DNA of 64,000 bases from Pictodentalium vernedei (taxonomy: Eukaryota > Mollusca > Scaphopoda > Dentaliida > Dentaliidae): the NCBI GenBank assembly GCA_031216915.1, contig CM062291.1, forward strand, positions 34,538,484-34,602,483. Direction: 5' to 3'. This document shows positions 33,143 to 44,557 of this stretch, one piece after another (position 1 is the first letter of the stretch; every line of letters begins with the position of its first letter). A model generated the notes under the pieces. That model saw nothing but the letters and a program-made list of their open reading frames with translations. It made no database searches and was not told where the DNA came from. The position numbers were made by a program, and so were the translations under genes.

Positions 33143-33386
33143 CCCTTAAGTCCTCAGATTAATTTTAAAGTATTTATGGCCTTTTTCTGCTTACATAGTT
33201 ATTGATGACTTGGCAGTGGTTCTACATCACTGCTGGCTGCCTATACAGGCAGCCAGCAGTGATGTAGAACCACTGCCAGGGAAAATTCAGTCTACACACA
33301 AGAGTAATAAAAAAGATTACACAAGGGAGCACCTGCTTCAATGCAATATAAAAGTGGCGGTTTGGGGCTATATGGGGGCTTAAGGG
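33143..33386. repeat. TTAA-flanked foldback element, family E
   Basis: TTAA at 33139-33142 and 33387-33390. The ends CCCTTAAG and CTTAAGGG are perfect inverted repeats. The central hairpin GGCAGTGGTTCTACATCACT / AGTGATGTAGAACCACTGCC encloses GCTGGCTGCCTATACAGGCAGCCAGC. 244 bp, no coding capacity. Confidence 0.85.
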
Positions 33387-33390
33387 TTAA

Positions 33391-33931
33391 GAGATATGCA
33401 TTTAAGTGGGTTCCACTGTATTTGAGTTGGTTTCTATTATATATACCAACTAGATGGAGGAATTGGAATCTTTGGAAATGGAAAAAAAAAACGGATCCAC
33501 TTTGTACTGAGAATGGGACCCATAATAATCATCTGTTGCAACCAGGAATGATTCTTGTGTCAAAATTATGATCAATGATTTTTATGTTTAATTTAGTGTA
33601 TTGGTGTCAGTGTGGTCTTGGTGTGGTAAATAAGGTCAAAAATGGGAATAAATATTGTGCAAAGGTAGTATATCATGCAGGTTAGTTATCCCAAACGCCA
33701 GCAAGAAGTGACATCAAAACGAATCATAATTTTTATATCATTTGTGTAACACATCATATGATGTCAAGCGAAAACAAATGTTGATTTTAGACAATGAAAC
33801 TGAAATTGTGCACCATTTATCACTAAGTGAGTAATATTACACATTAAGCCAAAACCGGCCGGCTATTCTCCCATTTTCTCCCATTCTCCTGCAAAATGTC
33901 AGCTCACAAACAGGTCTGAATCAGTCATTAA
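33391..33931. other. No recognised feature
   Basis: Intron DNA without recognised genes or repeats. A short poly-A tract lies near 33480. Confidence 0.4.
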
Positions 33932-34166
33932 CCCTTTTCCCAATGTAATGGCCAAAACCAGACAGCGCTATTCAAAAATTGCCAATTAATTTTCATTATA
34001 TTTTTTGTCTCAAAAACATAGGTTATGAACCCTTATTGGAACGAGCTCATTGAGCTCGTTCCAATAAGGGGTCATAACCTATGTTTTTGAGACAAAAAAT
34101 GAAAATAATTAGTTATTCAAGAATTTTGTTTGCAAGTGTCGTCTGCTTTTCATGTTAGGTAAAGGG
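33932..34166. repeat. TTAA-flanked foldback element, family A, well preserved
   Basis: TTAA at 33928-33931 and 34167-34170, ends CCCTTTTCCCAATG and GTTAGGTAAAGGG. Arms of about 60 bp (TTTTTTGTCTCAAAAACATA and its complement) meet at GAGCTCATTGAGCTC. Arm bases CTTATTGG pair with CCAATAAG, where the copy at 47177 has CTCGTTGG with CCAACGAG. Confidence 0.9.
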
Positions 34167-34170
34167 TTAA

Positions 34171-34449
34171 TGAACTTAATACGCAGTGTAATACTGAATT
34201 TTTCAGGGTTTTATTGCGCATGACGAGTTATGTGGTTTATATTAATACTGCCTCCCAGGAACTAAGTAATTTTCACTTATATGGATACTATACTGTTTGT
34301 AGACATAAATCTCTCCTAACTGGCTTCTCTGTGTAAGGCTGAGGTTGACAACGTACATAAATTCGCTGATTTGATGAGCGATATACCCTTTCTTCACCCT
34401 ATCTTTGTTTGTTTGAAATATAGGATATAACCCACCTGTTTATTCTTAT
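34171..34449. other. No recognised feature
   Basis: Nothing recognised between the foldback and the SINE. Confidence 0.35.
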
Positions 34450-34808
34450 TTATTTAACCTTATTTGTTTTACGAGGATTGGCGAACAAGTTATGTAACTT
34501 ATATTAATGCCTCTCCTTAGCCCAATGACGCAGATGTGGGGGATGACCTTCGTAGCGGCAATTTTGTTACCTCGCTCTTCTTGAATACTACGAAGGGATC
34601 TTTAGCCGTCATAGAGTGTGTCTCTCTCTGCACAGAGGACAGCCATTTTACGTCCCCAACCGATAAGACGGTATGCTGTAAGAACATCAACCCCACAATT
34701 GATGCTGACAGAGAGTGTTCGGACACTTTTTCCAATCAGGGATCGATGCCCGGGACCTCAGGCATGAGAGACCAGGGCACTCATCCACTCGGGCGTCACC
34801 ACCCACCT
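34450..34808 (-). mobile_element. tRNA-headed SINE, second family, uninterrupted copy
   Basis: On minus the head reads CGCCCGAGTGGATGAGTG (A-box region) and GGTCCCGGGCATCGATCCCTG (B-box region, worn). The body has CAGCATCAATTGTGGGGTTG and CATTGGGCTAAGGAGAGGC, and the tail is AAATAAGGTTAAATAAATAA. It matches 59481-60100, which carries a foldback insertion absent here. Confidence 0.78.
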
Positions 34809-35156
34809 GTATCACTAATGACCTCTAAAACCACTGTATTGGTGGAATGCTCATTGGTCACAAACATAAAAGTGTCTCCCGTTATCTTGTGGAGGTGAGG
34901 GGAGCGGGGATATTTTTTTAAAAAAAGGCAATGCTGAACAAAAACAATTTTCTTGGCAATGTTTCTTCATTTTCAATTGCACTCATCAATTCTTTTAAAG
35001 ACCACAGTTTCATGTTCACCAAATATGTGTTTATGATGTACACATTTTTCATTTATAATGATCAAAGCTGACTAAACTACATGTACTTCACGTGTACAAA
35101 GTATGATTTACAAACAATTAGTTCAACAAGAATTGCAGAAATAAATAGATTGCAGA
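34809..35156. other. No recognised feature
   Basis: AT-rich intron DNA, no gene seen. Confidence 0.4.
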
Positions 35157-37504
35157 TAAGGCCTAAAAAAGTTCAAAGATCTGTTTCTCTGACCCTCCCA
35201 CATGGTCCTTTTGGCCACTGCATGCTCTCGTTTATAACCATCGCAAACTTCAAAAAATAAAAATTAAATGGTTTATGTCTGATATTTTATCTCAGTTAAT
35301 AAAATTGATAAATTTGCCCCTTGAGTGCAACAAAGCTTTGCAATGCTTTAGCATTGCAAAGCCTTGTTGCACTCGAGGGATGAAATATACCACCTCCCAT
35401 GCTATTCTGTAGATTGTAAGGCCTAAAACAAACCAAGAACATGAACTTTTGATGTGAAAGAAATAATTACAAATATAAAAAAATAAAACACTGCCCCCCC
35501 CCCCCCCCCATATGAAATTTTATAAACAAAAAATGGCCTGAGATCCCATATGCAATTTTATAAACAAATGAAAGTGTCAATGACACTGTAGCTCAACTTG
35601 TCAAGACAAAGACATGTACATGTATAGTATGTGACACAGCAATGACAAACATCTGGGTAATGACTTGATAACAAAGGTACATATAAAGTATTGTAACGGT
35701 CTGTACATAAATACCGACAGTTGCCTGTAACAAATGTATAGATAAAGTATTGTAAAGGTGGGTGACAGTCAGATGCTAAACTAGAAAAAAATCTTTTGAG
35801 TCCCTGAGTGGGTCTGACTGAACCCCAAAATATTTGTTCTCATAGCACAGTGATAACAAAGGCACCCCAAAACACACTCGTTCCTGTCCCAAGGTGAAAA
35901 CAAAGGTACCCAAGAAGTTTTGTGAAGATCAGTTCATAAATACGAGCTGTATAGAACTTGTGACAAAAAACTGATTGGACCTCTTTTCGGTACAAAATGG
36001 CCACTGGCAGCCATCTTGAATTTTGGACCGTACCCAGAAACACTCATTCTCATCCCAAGGTGGTAACAAAGGTACCCAAGAAGTTTTGTGAAGATCGGTT
36101 CATAAATACAGCCTCTACCCTGAGCCGTATTGACATGTGTGCTTACATTGTGTAAATAGCACTGAATAAATCAAAGTTCATCTAATTTGCATAATTTCTG
36201 CACGAAAAAAAAAACACCTTACAATATGTGATGTATTCCATGTTACTAAACATTCATAAAAAAATTTATTCAAATCAGAACTTTCATACAGAAGTTCGGT
36301 ACAAAAGACTGATTGCACTAATTTTGGTACAAAATGGCTGCTGTGGCCATCTTGAATTTCGGACCACACCCAAAAACACTCGCTCTCATCCCACGGTGAT
36401 AACAAAGGTACCCAAGAAGTTTCGTAAAGATTGGTTCATAAATATGGCCTCTAGTCTGAGCTGTATAGAAGTTGTGTACAAAAAACTGATTAGACCTAAT
36501 TTCGGTACAAAATGGCCACTGGCAGCCATCTTGAATTTTAGACAGTACCCAGAAACACTCGTTCTCGTCCCAAGGTGATAACAAAGGTACCCAAGACATT
36601 TTGTGAAGATCAGTTCATAAATACAGACTCTAGTCTGAGCTGGATTGACATGTGTACTCACTGTGTGTAAGTCGCACTGAAAAAATCAAAGTTCATCTAA
36701 TTTGCATAATTTCTGCACGAGAAAAAAACCGTATTATATGTGATGTATCCCATGGTACTAAACATTCACACAAAAAATTATTCAAATCAGCGCTTTCATA
36801 TGGAAGTTCTGTGCAAAAATCTGATTGCGCCTAATTTTGTACAAAATGGCTGCCATCGGCCATCTTGAATTTCGGACCGGACCCCAAAACACTCGTTCTC
36901 GTCCCACGGTGATACCAAAGGTACCCAAGAAGTTTCATAAAGATCGGTTCATAAATACGGTCTCTAGCCCGAGCCGTACTGGCATTTGCACTTACAGTGC
37001 TGAAAGTAACACCAAAAAACATCAAAATTAGTCTAATTTGCACAATTTACGCACGAGAAAAAAACCTGTATTATAGGTGATGTACCCCATGGTACTAAAC
37101 ATTCATACAAAAAATTATTCAAATCAGAGCTTTCATATGGAAGTTCTGTACAAACAAGAGGCCCCACGTGGCCTTAATCGCTCACCTGACAAAGTGACTC
37201 TAAGAAGTATTTTAGGTCACCTTCACCATGTCATGCCTCATCAACATTAACTGGTTGAGTGATAGATTTTGTTTGAAGTTCAACATTTGTTACCTAAAAT
37301 TAGTTTTATTTAAAATCATTGGTGTGTGGCCAATCTCCAATGATTTTTAATAAAGCAAATTTATCTCTGCAGACAAACTGGTTTAGCATGAAGCACAAAC
37401 AAGGAATGTGAAGAGATAGCCTTGGACATCTCTCCCCAACTGTGGATATCTTCCATGTGCTACATGTACATATTTGCATGCAAGAAAACAAAACTTTTCA
37501 CAAA

Positions 37505-37798
37505 TTTTCCAAAATATTAGTTTTTTTTATCATCATTGGAACAAGCTCAAACAGCTTATTCCAATAGGGGTATGGGAAGATCAGGTATATTTTTGAGACA
37601 GAAATGTGAATATATAAATAATGGTGTTTTTTTGTGAATGATGCTGGAGAATTTTGCGTAAAGATATGGTAAATGGTTTGTTCTAGATACAGAATGATGC
37701 AAAAGTATTTAAATTTGATTAGGCAAGTTGTTCCTATAATGCATTTAAAAATTGAAGTAACTGTTTTTTTTGCTGCCGAACTTTTAGATGTGTGTGTC

Positions 37799-37848
<50 letters not shown>

Positions 37849-38505
37849 GGGGGGGGGGTAAGAGTGTTCTTGCAAACAAAATTCCTGAATAAATGGAAAA
37901 TTTTATTTTTTGTGTGAAAGACATAGTGCGTGAATGTTGATTGGAACAAGCTTAGAGAGCTCATTTTAATGTGAAGTCATAAAGCTGTGTTTTACGTACG
38001 AAATTCTGGAATAACTAAAAAATCGCTTTTTTGACTCAAAAAGCATGGTGTGCGACCTCTCATTGGAATGAGCTCAAAAAGCTCATTCCAATGGGGTATT
38101 TACAAGCGATAAGTACATGTATGTTTAAGAGACAAAAATTAAAATTTGAATAGCGATTTTTGCGAAGAATGCTGACAAGTTTTGGCAGTTATGCTGGTAA
38201 AAAGGTAAGATATGCAAAGTGGTTGTTTTTTAGAGCGACATTTAATTAAGGGGAATTAACCCTTGATTACTGAGGTAACTTCTAAAAGTACTGAAATTTC
38301 ATGAAGCAATGTGAATAACAGACAACAGTTGCCTAAAAACTTCATGAATAACTAAAATTTTTATTCTTTTGTCTCGAAAACATGGCATATGACCTTTGTT
38401 GGAATGAGCTGAATGCGTGTGTTCCAATGAGGGGTCATAAAATTTGAACGGAGATTTGTGTGAATAATGCATTAGCACTGCTAGATTTGGGTAAACGGTT
38501 CACCC
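37505..38505. repeat. Three or four worn family A-like foldbacks inside the Helitron-like element
   Basis: Palindromic cores lie near 37535-37570 (ATTGGAACAAGCTC), 37940-37975, 38060-38095 (ATTGGAATGAGCTCAAAAAG) and 38398-38435. Each is flanked by GAGACA or TTTTGTCTC-type arms. All are diverged and lack clear TTAA ends. Confidence 0.5.
37789..37858 (+). repeat. (GT)n followed by a long poly-G run
   Basis: An alternating TG tract from about 37789 passes directly into a run of about 28 G bases. Such tracts are prone to length change and to non-B DNA (Z-DNA, G-quadruplex). Confidence 0.95.
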
Positions 38506-38585
38506 TGGATGCCACCCCTTCTATAGTAGATCTTTTCTGCAAATTTTGTCTAAGATTCTATCAACTTTACAAATAAATACGTTCA

Positions 38586-41010
38586 TGAATCACAATCAGA
38601 TCCACCCCACAATGTTGCATACCAAATATCAAAAGATTCTGCCTGCTGGATCTGGAGAAGAAGATTTTTTAAGAAATATGCCTGAAATGCACTAAGTTAA
38701 AATTTGGGCTCCTATACGGAGCCCAAATATAAACCCAGGGGGCCGATTTGAACAAACTTGAATCAGATCCACCCCACAATGTTGCTTACCAAATATGAAA
38801 AGATTCTGAAGCTGGATCTGGAGAAGAAGATTTTTTAAGAAATTTGCCTGAAATGCACTAAGTTCGAATTCGAGCTTCTATAGTGAGCCCAAATATGAAA
38901 CTAGGAAGCCGATTTGAACAAACTTGAATCAGATCCACCCCACAATGTTGTATACCAAATATCAAAAGATTCTGCCTGCTGGATCTGGAGAAGAAGATTT
39001 TTTAATAAATTTGCCCGAAATGCACTAAGTGCGAATTCAGGCTTCTATATTAAGCCCAAATATGAATCCAGGGGGCCGATTTGAACAAACTTGAATCAGA
39101 TCCACCCCGCAATGTTGCATACCAAATATCAAAAGATTCTGCCTGCTGGATCTGGAGAAGAAGATTTTTTAAGAAATTTGCCCGAAATGCACTAAGTTTG
39201 AATTCGAGCTTCTATAGTGAGCCCAAATATGAATCCAGGGGGCCGATTTGAACAAACTTGAATCAGATCCACCCCGCAATGTTGCATACCAAATATCAAA
39301 AGATTCTGCCTGCTGGATCTGGAGAAGATGATTTTTTAAGAAATTTGCCTGAAATGCACTAAGTTCGAATTCGAGCTTCTATAGTAAGCCCAAATATGAA
39401 TCTAGGGAGCTGATTTGAACAAATTTGCATCAGATCCATCCCACAATGTTGCATACCAAATATCAAAAGATTCTGCCTGCTGGATCTGGAGAAGAAAATT
39501 TTTTAAGAAATTTGCCTGAAATGCACTAAGTTCGAATTTGAGCTTCTATAGTGAGCCCAAATATGAATCTAGGAAGCCGATTTGAACAAACTTGAATCAG
39601 ATCCATCCCACAATGTTGCATACCAAATATCAAAAGATTCTGCCTGCTGGATCTGGAGAAGAAGATTTTTTGATAAATTTACTTGAAATGCACTAAGTTC
39701 AAATTTGGGCTCCTATACTGAGCCCAAATATAAACCCAGGGGGGCAATTTGAACAAACTTGAATCAGATCCACCCCACAATGTTGCTTACCAAATATGAA
39801 AAGATTCTGCCTGCTGGATCTGGAGAAGAAGATTTTTTAAGAAATTTGCATGAAATGCACTAAGTTCAAATTCGAGCTTCTATAGTGAGCCCAAATATGA
39901 ATCTAGGAAGCCGATTTGAACAAACTTGAATCAGATCCACCCCACAATGTTGCATACCAAATATCAAAAGATTCTGCCTGCTGGATCTGGAGATGAAGAT
40001 TTTTTAAGAAATTTGCCTAAATGCACTAAGTTCGAAATCGGGCTTCTATACTGAGCCCAAATATGAACCCAGGGGGCCGATTTGAACAAACTTGAATCAG
40101 ATCCACCCTATAATGTTGCATACCAAATATCAAAAGATTCTGCCTGCTGGATCTGGAGAAGAAGATTTTTTAAGAAATTTGCCTGAAATGCACTAAGTTC
40201 GAAATTGGGCTCCTATACTGAGCCCAAATATTAACCCAGGGATCAGGTTTGAACAAACTTGAATCAGATCCACCCCACAATGTTGCTTACCAAATATGAA
40301 AAGATTCTGCCTGCTGGATCTGGAGAAGAAGATTTTTTAAGAAATTTGCCTGAAATGCACTAAGTTCGAATTCGGGCTTCTATAGTAAGCCCAAATATGA
40401 ATCCAGGGGGCCAATTTGAACGAACTTGAATCAGATCTACCCCGCAATGTTGCATACCAAATATCAAAAGATTCTGCCTGCTGGATCTGGAGAAGAAGAT
40501 TTTTGAAGAAATTTGCCTGAAATGCACTAAGTTCGAATTCAAGCTCCAAAAGTGAGCCCAAATATGAATCTAGGGAGCCGATTTGAACAAACTTGAATCA
40601 GATCCACCCTACAATGTTGCATGCCAAATATCAAAAGATTCTGCCTGCTGGATCTGGAGAAGAAGATTTTCAAAGAAATTTGCCTGAAATGCAGTAAGTT
40701 CAAATTTGGGCTCCTATACTGAGCCCAAATATAAACCCAGAGGGCCGATTTGAACAAACTTGAATCAGATCCACCCCACAATGTTGCATACCAAATATCA
40801 AAAGATTCTGCCTGCTGGATCTGGAGAAGAAGATTTTTTAAGAAATTTGCCAGAAATGCACTAAGTTCGAAATCGGGCTCCTATACTGAGCCCAAATATG
40901 AACCCAGGGGGCCGATTTGAACAAACTTGAATCAGATCCACCCTATAATGTTGCATACCAAATATCAAAAGATTCTGCCTGCTGGATCTGGAGAAGAAGA
41001 TTTTTTAATG
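38586..41010 (+). repeat. Tandem array, 15 units of about 167 bp
   Basis: AATCAGATCCACCCCACAAT-like starts recur near 38590, 38761, 38926, 39095, 39265, 39430, 39597, 39762, 39930, 40096, 40262, 40428, 40597, 40763 and 40930. Shared blocks are AAAAGATTCTGCCTGCTGGA, TCTGGAGAAGAAGATTTTTT and GAAATGCACTAAGTTCGAAT. Short open frames here are only translations of the repeat. Confidence 0.93.
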
Positions 41011-41640
41011 TTTTTCCCATTGCCTACAGTGTTAAAAAGTGCTGACTCAGCACTTTTTCAAAGTCCCGAAACTGTACCCTATGATAAAACCGATGGCAAT
41101 TTTTTTTTACCAATCCTTTCTGTTGGTCCTAAGGAAGCTGCACACCAAATAAAAATTCTCAGTGCCGTGCAGTTTTGGAGATATGGGCGTTTTAAATTTT
41201 TTCTATTTTTAGCTCCTGCGGTTCCCACGGGGCTGCGGGAAAATTTTTTTTTGCATAAATCAAGTACTCATGACCCAATAAGCCCTCACATAAAATTTGG
41301 TTCAAATCAGCCTCTCGGTTTGGAAAATAGAAATTTTGGGCGGGGCAAAAAATTTTGCCCCTCCCATAACGACGCCAAGTATAGCCCCACAAACTTCTCT
41401 TGAACAAATCTGAGTCTACACCTCAAAAGGAAGCTGCACACCAAATATCAAGTCTATGCTACTGCTGGTTCATGAGAAGAAGATTTACAAAGATTTTGGT
41501 GCCCCTTGGGGGCGTGGCACCACCCAGGAGGAGGGGCAACTTCATTTGAACAAATCTGAATTGGCATTAGGTAATAAACATTTAGGCAACATTTGAATAA
41601 AATTGGGCTAGTGGTTTAGGAGGAGAAGTCGATAATGTAA
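41011..41640 (+). repeat. Unique part of the Helitron-like element with small hairpin
   Basis: Holds a perfect 12-bp-arm hairpin AAAAAGTGCTGA/TCAGCACTTTTT at about 41034-41058. Two copies of AAGGAAGCTGCACACCAAAT (41134 and 41431) and a repeated ATTTGAACAAATCTGA motif follow. No gene. Confidence 0.5.
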
Positions 41641-42076
41641 AGTTAACGCCGGACGACGACGACGACGACGGACGACGACGGACGACGGACGGAAAGTGAT
41701 TAGTAAAGCTCCCCTTGAGCTTCGCTCAGGTGAGCTAAAAACAGATTTCTGCATCGTCGGTACAAAATGGCGGCTGGCAGCCATCTTGAATTTCGGACCG
41801 TACTCAAAAACACACATTCTCGTCCCACGGTCATAACAAAGGTACCCAAGAAGTTTCGTAAAGATCGGTTCATAAATACGGCCTCTAGCCCGAGCCGTAT
41901 CCAATTGTTGACGTACAGATGCACGACGGGCCATGACAAAAGCTCAAATTTGGCTTCGCCAAAGTTGAGCTAAAAATGGCCTTAGAAACAGATCTACAGA
42001 GTGGGGCCTTACATAAAATACAGCTGCTTGTATTGTGGCTCGCACTAAGAAGAATGAACACATTACTCCTCAGTTA

Positions 42077-44125
42077 AATGAAAGTGTCAATGACACTGTA
42101 GCTCAACTTGACAAACTTGAACTTGGTAAGTTATAAATGAAATGGCAGAACTGAAGATCATTGGTACCAATGTCATTTTTTTTGCCAGTGGCAACATTTT
42201 TTGACAGAAACCGAAGAAAAATCGATAGCTCCCATCTAGAGTCCTCCCCAAACAAGCAAGCCAGGTTTCAAAGCAATCCAATCATAAATGTGCCCTGTAG
42301 GGTGTATAAAAGGGAAATATTGTGGTCTGGCTAGACTAAATTCTAAGAACGTTGGCCGTGGCAACATTTTTTGACAGAAATGGAAGAAAATCGATAGCTC
42401 CCATCTAGAGGTCACCGTAAATAAGCATACCAGGTTTCAAAGCAATCTAATCATAAATGTGCCCTGTAGGGTGAGCCAAAGGGAAATATTGTGGTCTGAC
42501 TAAACTAAGTTTTAAGAATGTTGGCTGCGGCAACATTTTTTGATGGAAATTGAAGACAATCGATAGCTCCCATCTAGAGGTCACCCCAAACAAGCATGCC
42601 AGGTGTCAAAGCAATCCAATCATAAATGTGCCCTGTAGGGTGTGCCAAAGGGAAATATTGAGTCTTCTGACTAAACTAAGTTCTAAGAACATTTTTTGAC
42701 GGAAATTGAAGAAAATCGATAGCTCCCATCTAGAGGTCTCCCCAAACAAGCATACCAGGTTTCAAAGCAATCAAATCATAAATGTGCCCTGTAGGGTGTG
42801 CCAAAGGGAAATATTGTGGTCTGACTAAACTGAGTTCTAAAAACGTTGGCCGCGGCAACATTTTTGACGGAAATTGAAGAAAATCGATATCTCCCATCTA
42901 GAGGTCACCCCAAACAAGCATGCCAGGTTTCAAAGCAATCCGATCATAAATGTACCCTGTAGGGTGTGCCAAAGGGAAATATTGAGTCTTCTGACTAAAC
43001 TAAGTTCTAAGAACATTGGCCCTGGCAACATTTTTAGACAGAAATTGAAGAAAATCGATAGCTCCCATCTAGAGGTCACCCCAAACAAGCATGCCAGGTT
43101 TCAAAACAATCCGATCATAAATGTACCCTGTAGGGTGTGCCAAAGGGAAATATTGAGTCTTCTGACTAAACTAAGTTCTAAGAACGTTGGCTGCGGAAAC
43201 ATTTTTTGACAGAAATTGAAGAAAATCGATAGCACCCATCTAGAGGTCTCCCCAAACAAGCATACCAGGTTTCAAAGCAATCTGATCATAAATGTGCCCT
43301 GTTGGGTGTGCCAAAGGGAAATATTGAGGTCTGACTAAACTAAGTTCTACGAACGTTGGCCGTGGCAACATTTTTTGCCGGAAATTGAAGAAAATCGATA
43401 GCTCCCATCTAGAGGTCACCCTAAATAAGCATACCAGGTTTCAAAGCAATCAAATCATAAATGTGCCCTGTAGGGTGTGCCAAAGGGAAATATTGTGGTC
43501 TGACTAAACTGAGTTCTAAAAACGTTGGCCCTGGCAACATTTTTAGACAGAAATTGAAGAAAATCGATAGCTCCCATCTAGAGGTCTCCCCAAACAAGCA
43601 TGCCAGGTTTCAAAGCAATCCGATCATAAATGTACCCTGTAGGGTGTGCCAAAGGGAAATATTGAGTCTTCTGACTAAACTAAGTTCTAAGAACGTTGGC
43701 CCTGGCAACATTTTTAGACAGAAATTGAAGAAAATCGATAGCTCCCATCTAGAGGTCACCCCAAACAAGCATGCCAGGTTTCAAAACAATCCGATCATAA
43801 ATGTACCCTGTAGGGTGTGCCAAAGGGAAATATTGAGTCTTCTGACTAAACTAAGTTCTAAGAACGTTGGCCGCGGCAACATTTTTTGACGGAAATTGGA
43901 GAAAATCGATAGCTCCCATCTAGAGGTCACCCCAAACAAGCATACCAAGTTTCAAAGTAATCTGATCATAAATGTGACCTGTGAGGTGTGCCAAAGGAAA
44001 TTGTGGACGTACGTACTAACGTACTAACATACTAACGTGCGTAAGTACGTACGTACGTACGTACGCCGACGGACGAGAAGTGATGGCAATAGCTCAGCTT
44101 GACTTTGTCAAGTTGAGCTAAAAAT
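42077..44125 (+). mobile_element. Helitron-like element with an 11-unit tandem core, in the LINE
   Basis: The 5' end AAATGAAAGTGTCAATGACA, then CTGTAGCTCAACTTGACAAA, is shared with the element at 35567. The 3' end is the hairpin AGCTCAGCTTGACTTTGTCA / AGTTGAGCT followed by AAAAA. An (ACGT)n tract lies at 44012-44065. Removing it leaves the LINE frame continuous with no duplication of target bases, as in Helitron-type insertion. Confidence 0.75.
42190..43990 (+). repeat. Tandem array, 11 units of about 169 bp
   Basis: AATCGATAGCTCCCATCTAG recurs near 42211, 42381, 42549, 42714, 42884, 43053, 43222, 43395, 43563, 43734 and 43904. Other shared blocks are AGGTTTCAAAGCAATC and GCCAAAGGGAAATATTG. 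Some neighbouring units are near identical (about 43003-43190 and 43690-43880), a sign of local duplication or homogenisation. Confidence 0.93.
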
Positions 44126-44557
44126 CCTCATTGACTTCCTATAGCAGCTACAATTGTGTTCAAAATTCTTTTGTTTACATACAAAACACTAACAAACCAA
44201 GTGCCGTAGAAATCTCTGATTTGGTCAAAACAAATATGCTAAAACGCACGCCTTCGCTCCTCATGACACAATCTACTGCAACAGACCTCATATGGCCTAG
44301 CCTCATATGGAAGACATTCCTTCAGTTACAATGCTCCAAGACTTTTTATATGTTACCTGAATCTGTAAGAGGGGTCCAATCTCTTTCAGTTTTCAAATCA
44401 AAGCTAAAATCTTGTCTACTTAAAAAATATTATCCCGATATCAATTAATCGAATATTAAAATTACCTAAAAACTGTATATCTTTTCATCTATTAATGCTT
44501 TTTTTATGTTGTTTAGCTCCTTGGAACATTTTATAATTGTAATATTTGCGCTATATA

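Larger units (their letters stand above)
37154..41741 (+). mobile_element. Helitron-like element with a 15-unit tandem core, innermost of the nest
   Basis: The 5' end is ACAAGAGGCCCCACGTGGCC, then TTAATCGCTCACCTG. The 3' end is the hairpin AGCTCCCCTTGAGCTTCGCT / CAGGTGAGCT followed by AAAAA. The 5' CGCTCACCTGA and the 3' TCAGGTGAGCT are complementary. It contains a (GT)n-(G)n tract, worn foldback copies at about 37505-38505, a tandem array and a (GAC)n tract at 41650-41695. Non-autonomous: no Rep/helicase coding seen. Confidence 0.72.
35567..41973 (+). mobile_element. Helitron-like element with about 310-bp tandem units, itself split
   Basis: The 5' end is AAATGAAAGTGTCAATGACA, then CTGTAGCTCAACTTG. 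The 3' end is the hairpin GCTCAAATTTGGCTTCGCCA / AAGTTGAGC followed by TAAAA. The core has about five units sharing CATCTTGAATTTCGGACCG, GGTACCCAAGAAGTTTCGT and AAGATCGGTTCATAAATACG. A second element (37154-41741) interrupts a unit between CTGTACAAA and CAGATTTCTG. There are no long open frames. Confidence 0.72.
35157..42012 (+). repeat. Foldback element family C, split by a nested Helitron-like element
   Basis: The left piece is about 35157-35566. It contains CTGTTTCTCTGACCCTCCCA and a hairpin CCTTGAGTGCAACAAAGC...GCCTTGTTGCACTCGAGG. The right piece is about 41974-42012 (AGAAACAGATCTACAGAGTG then GGGCCTTA), which is the missing 3' end as seen in the copy at 55515-55921. Everything between is later insertion. 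Confidence 0.75.
42013..44556 (+). mobile_element. 5'-truncated LINE, split by a Helitron-like element
   Basis: The left piece 42013-42076 encodes NTAACIVARTKKNEHITPQL. The right piece 44126-44556 continues in the same frame (PH, then a stop, LPIAATIVFKILLFTYKTL). It then reads, in a shifted frame, LPESVRGVQSLSVFKSKLKS before ending in TTTGCGCTATAT. These are the conserved C-terminal blocks of the reverse transcriptase protein of CR1/Jockey-group LINEs (LHWLPI, FK-x-LK). A Trp-to-stop change and at least one frame shift show that it is dead. Confidence 0.78.

Noticed and set aside
37498-37964. Open frames with poly-Pro and His-Thr repeats
   Set aside because: Translations of the (GT)n and poly-G tract.
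38586-41010. CRISPR-like repeat array
   Set aside because: Units of about 167 bp are contiguous with no unique spacers, and the host is an animal.
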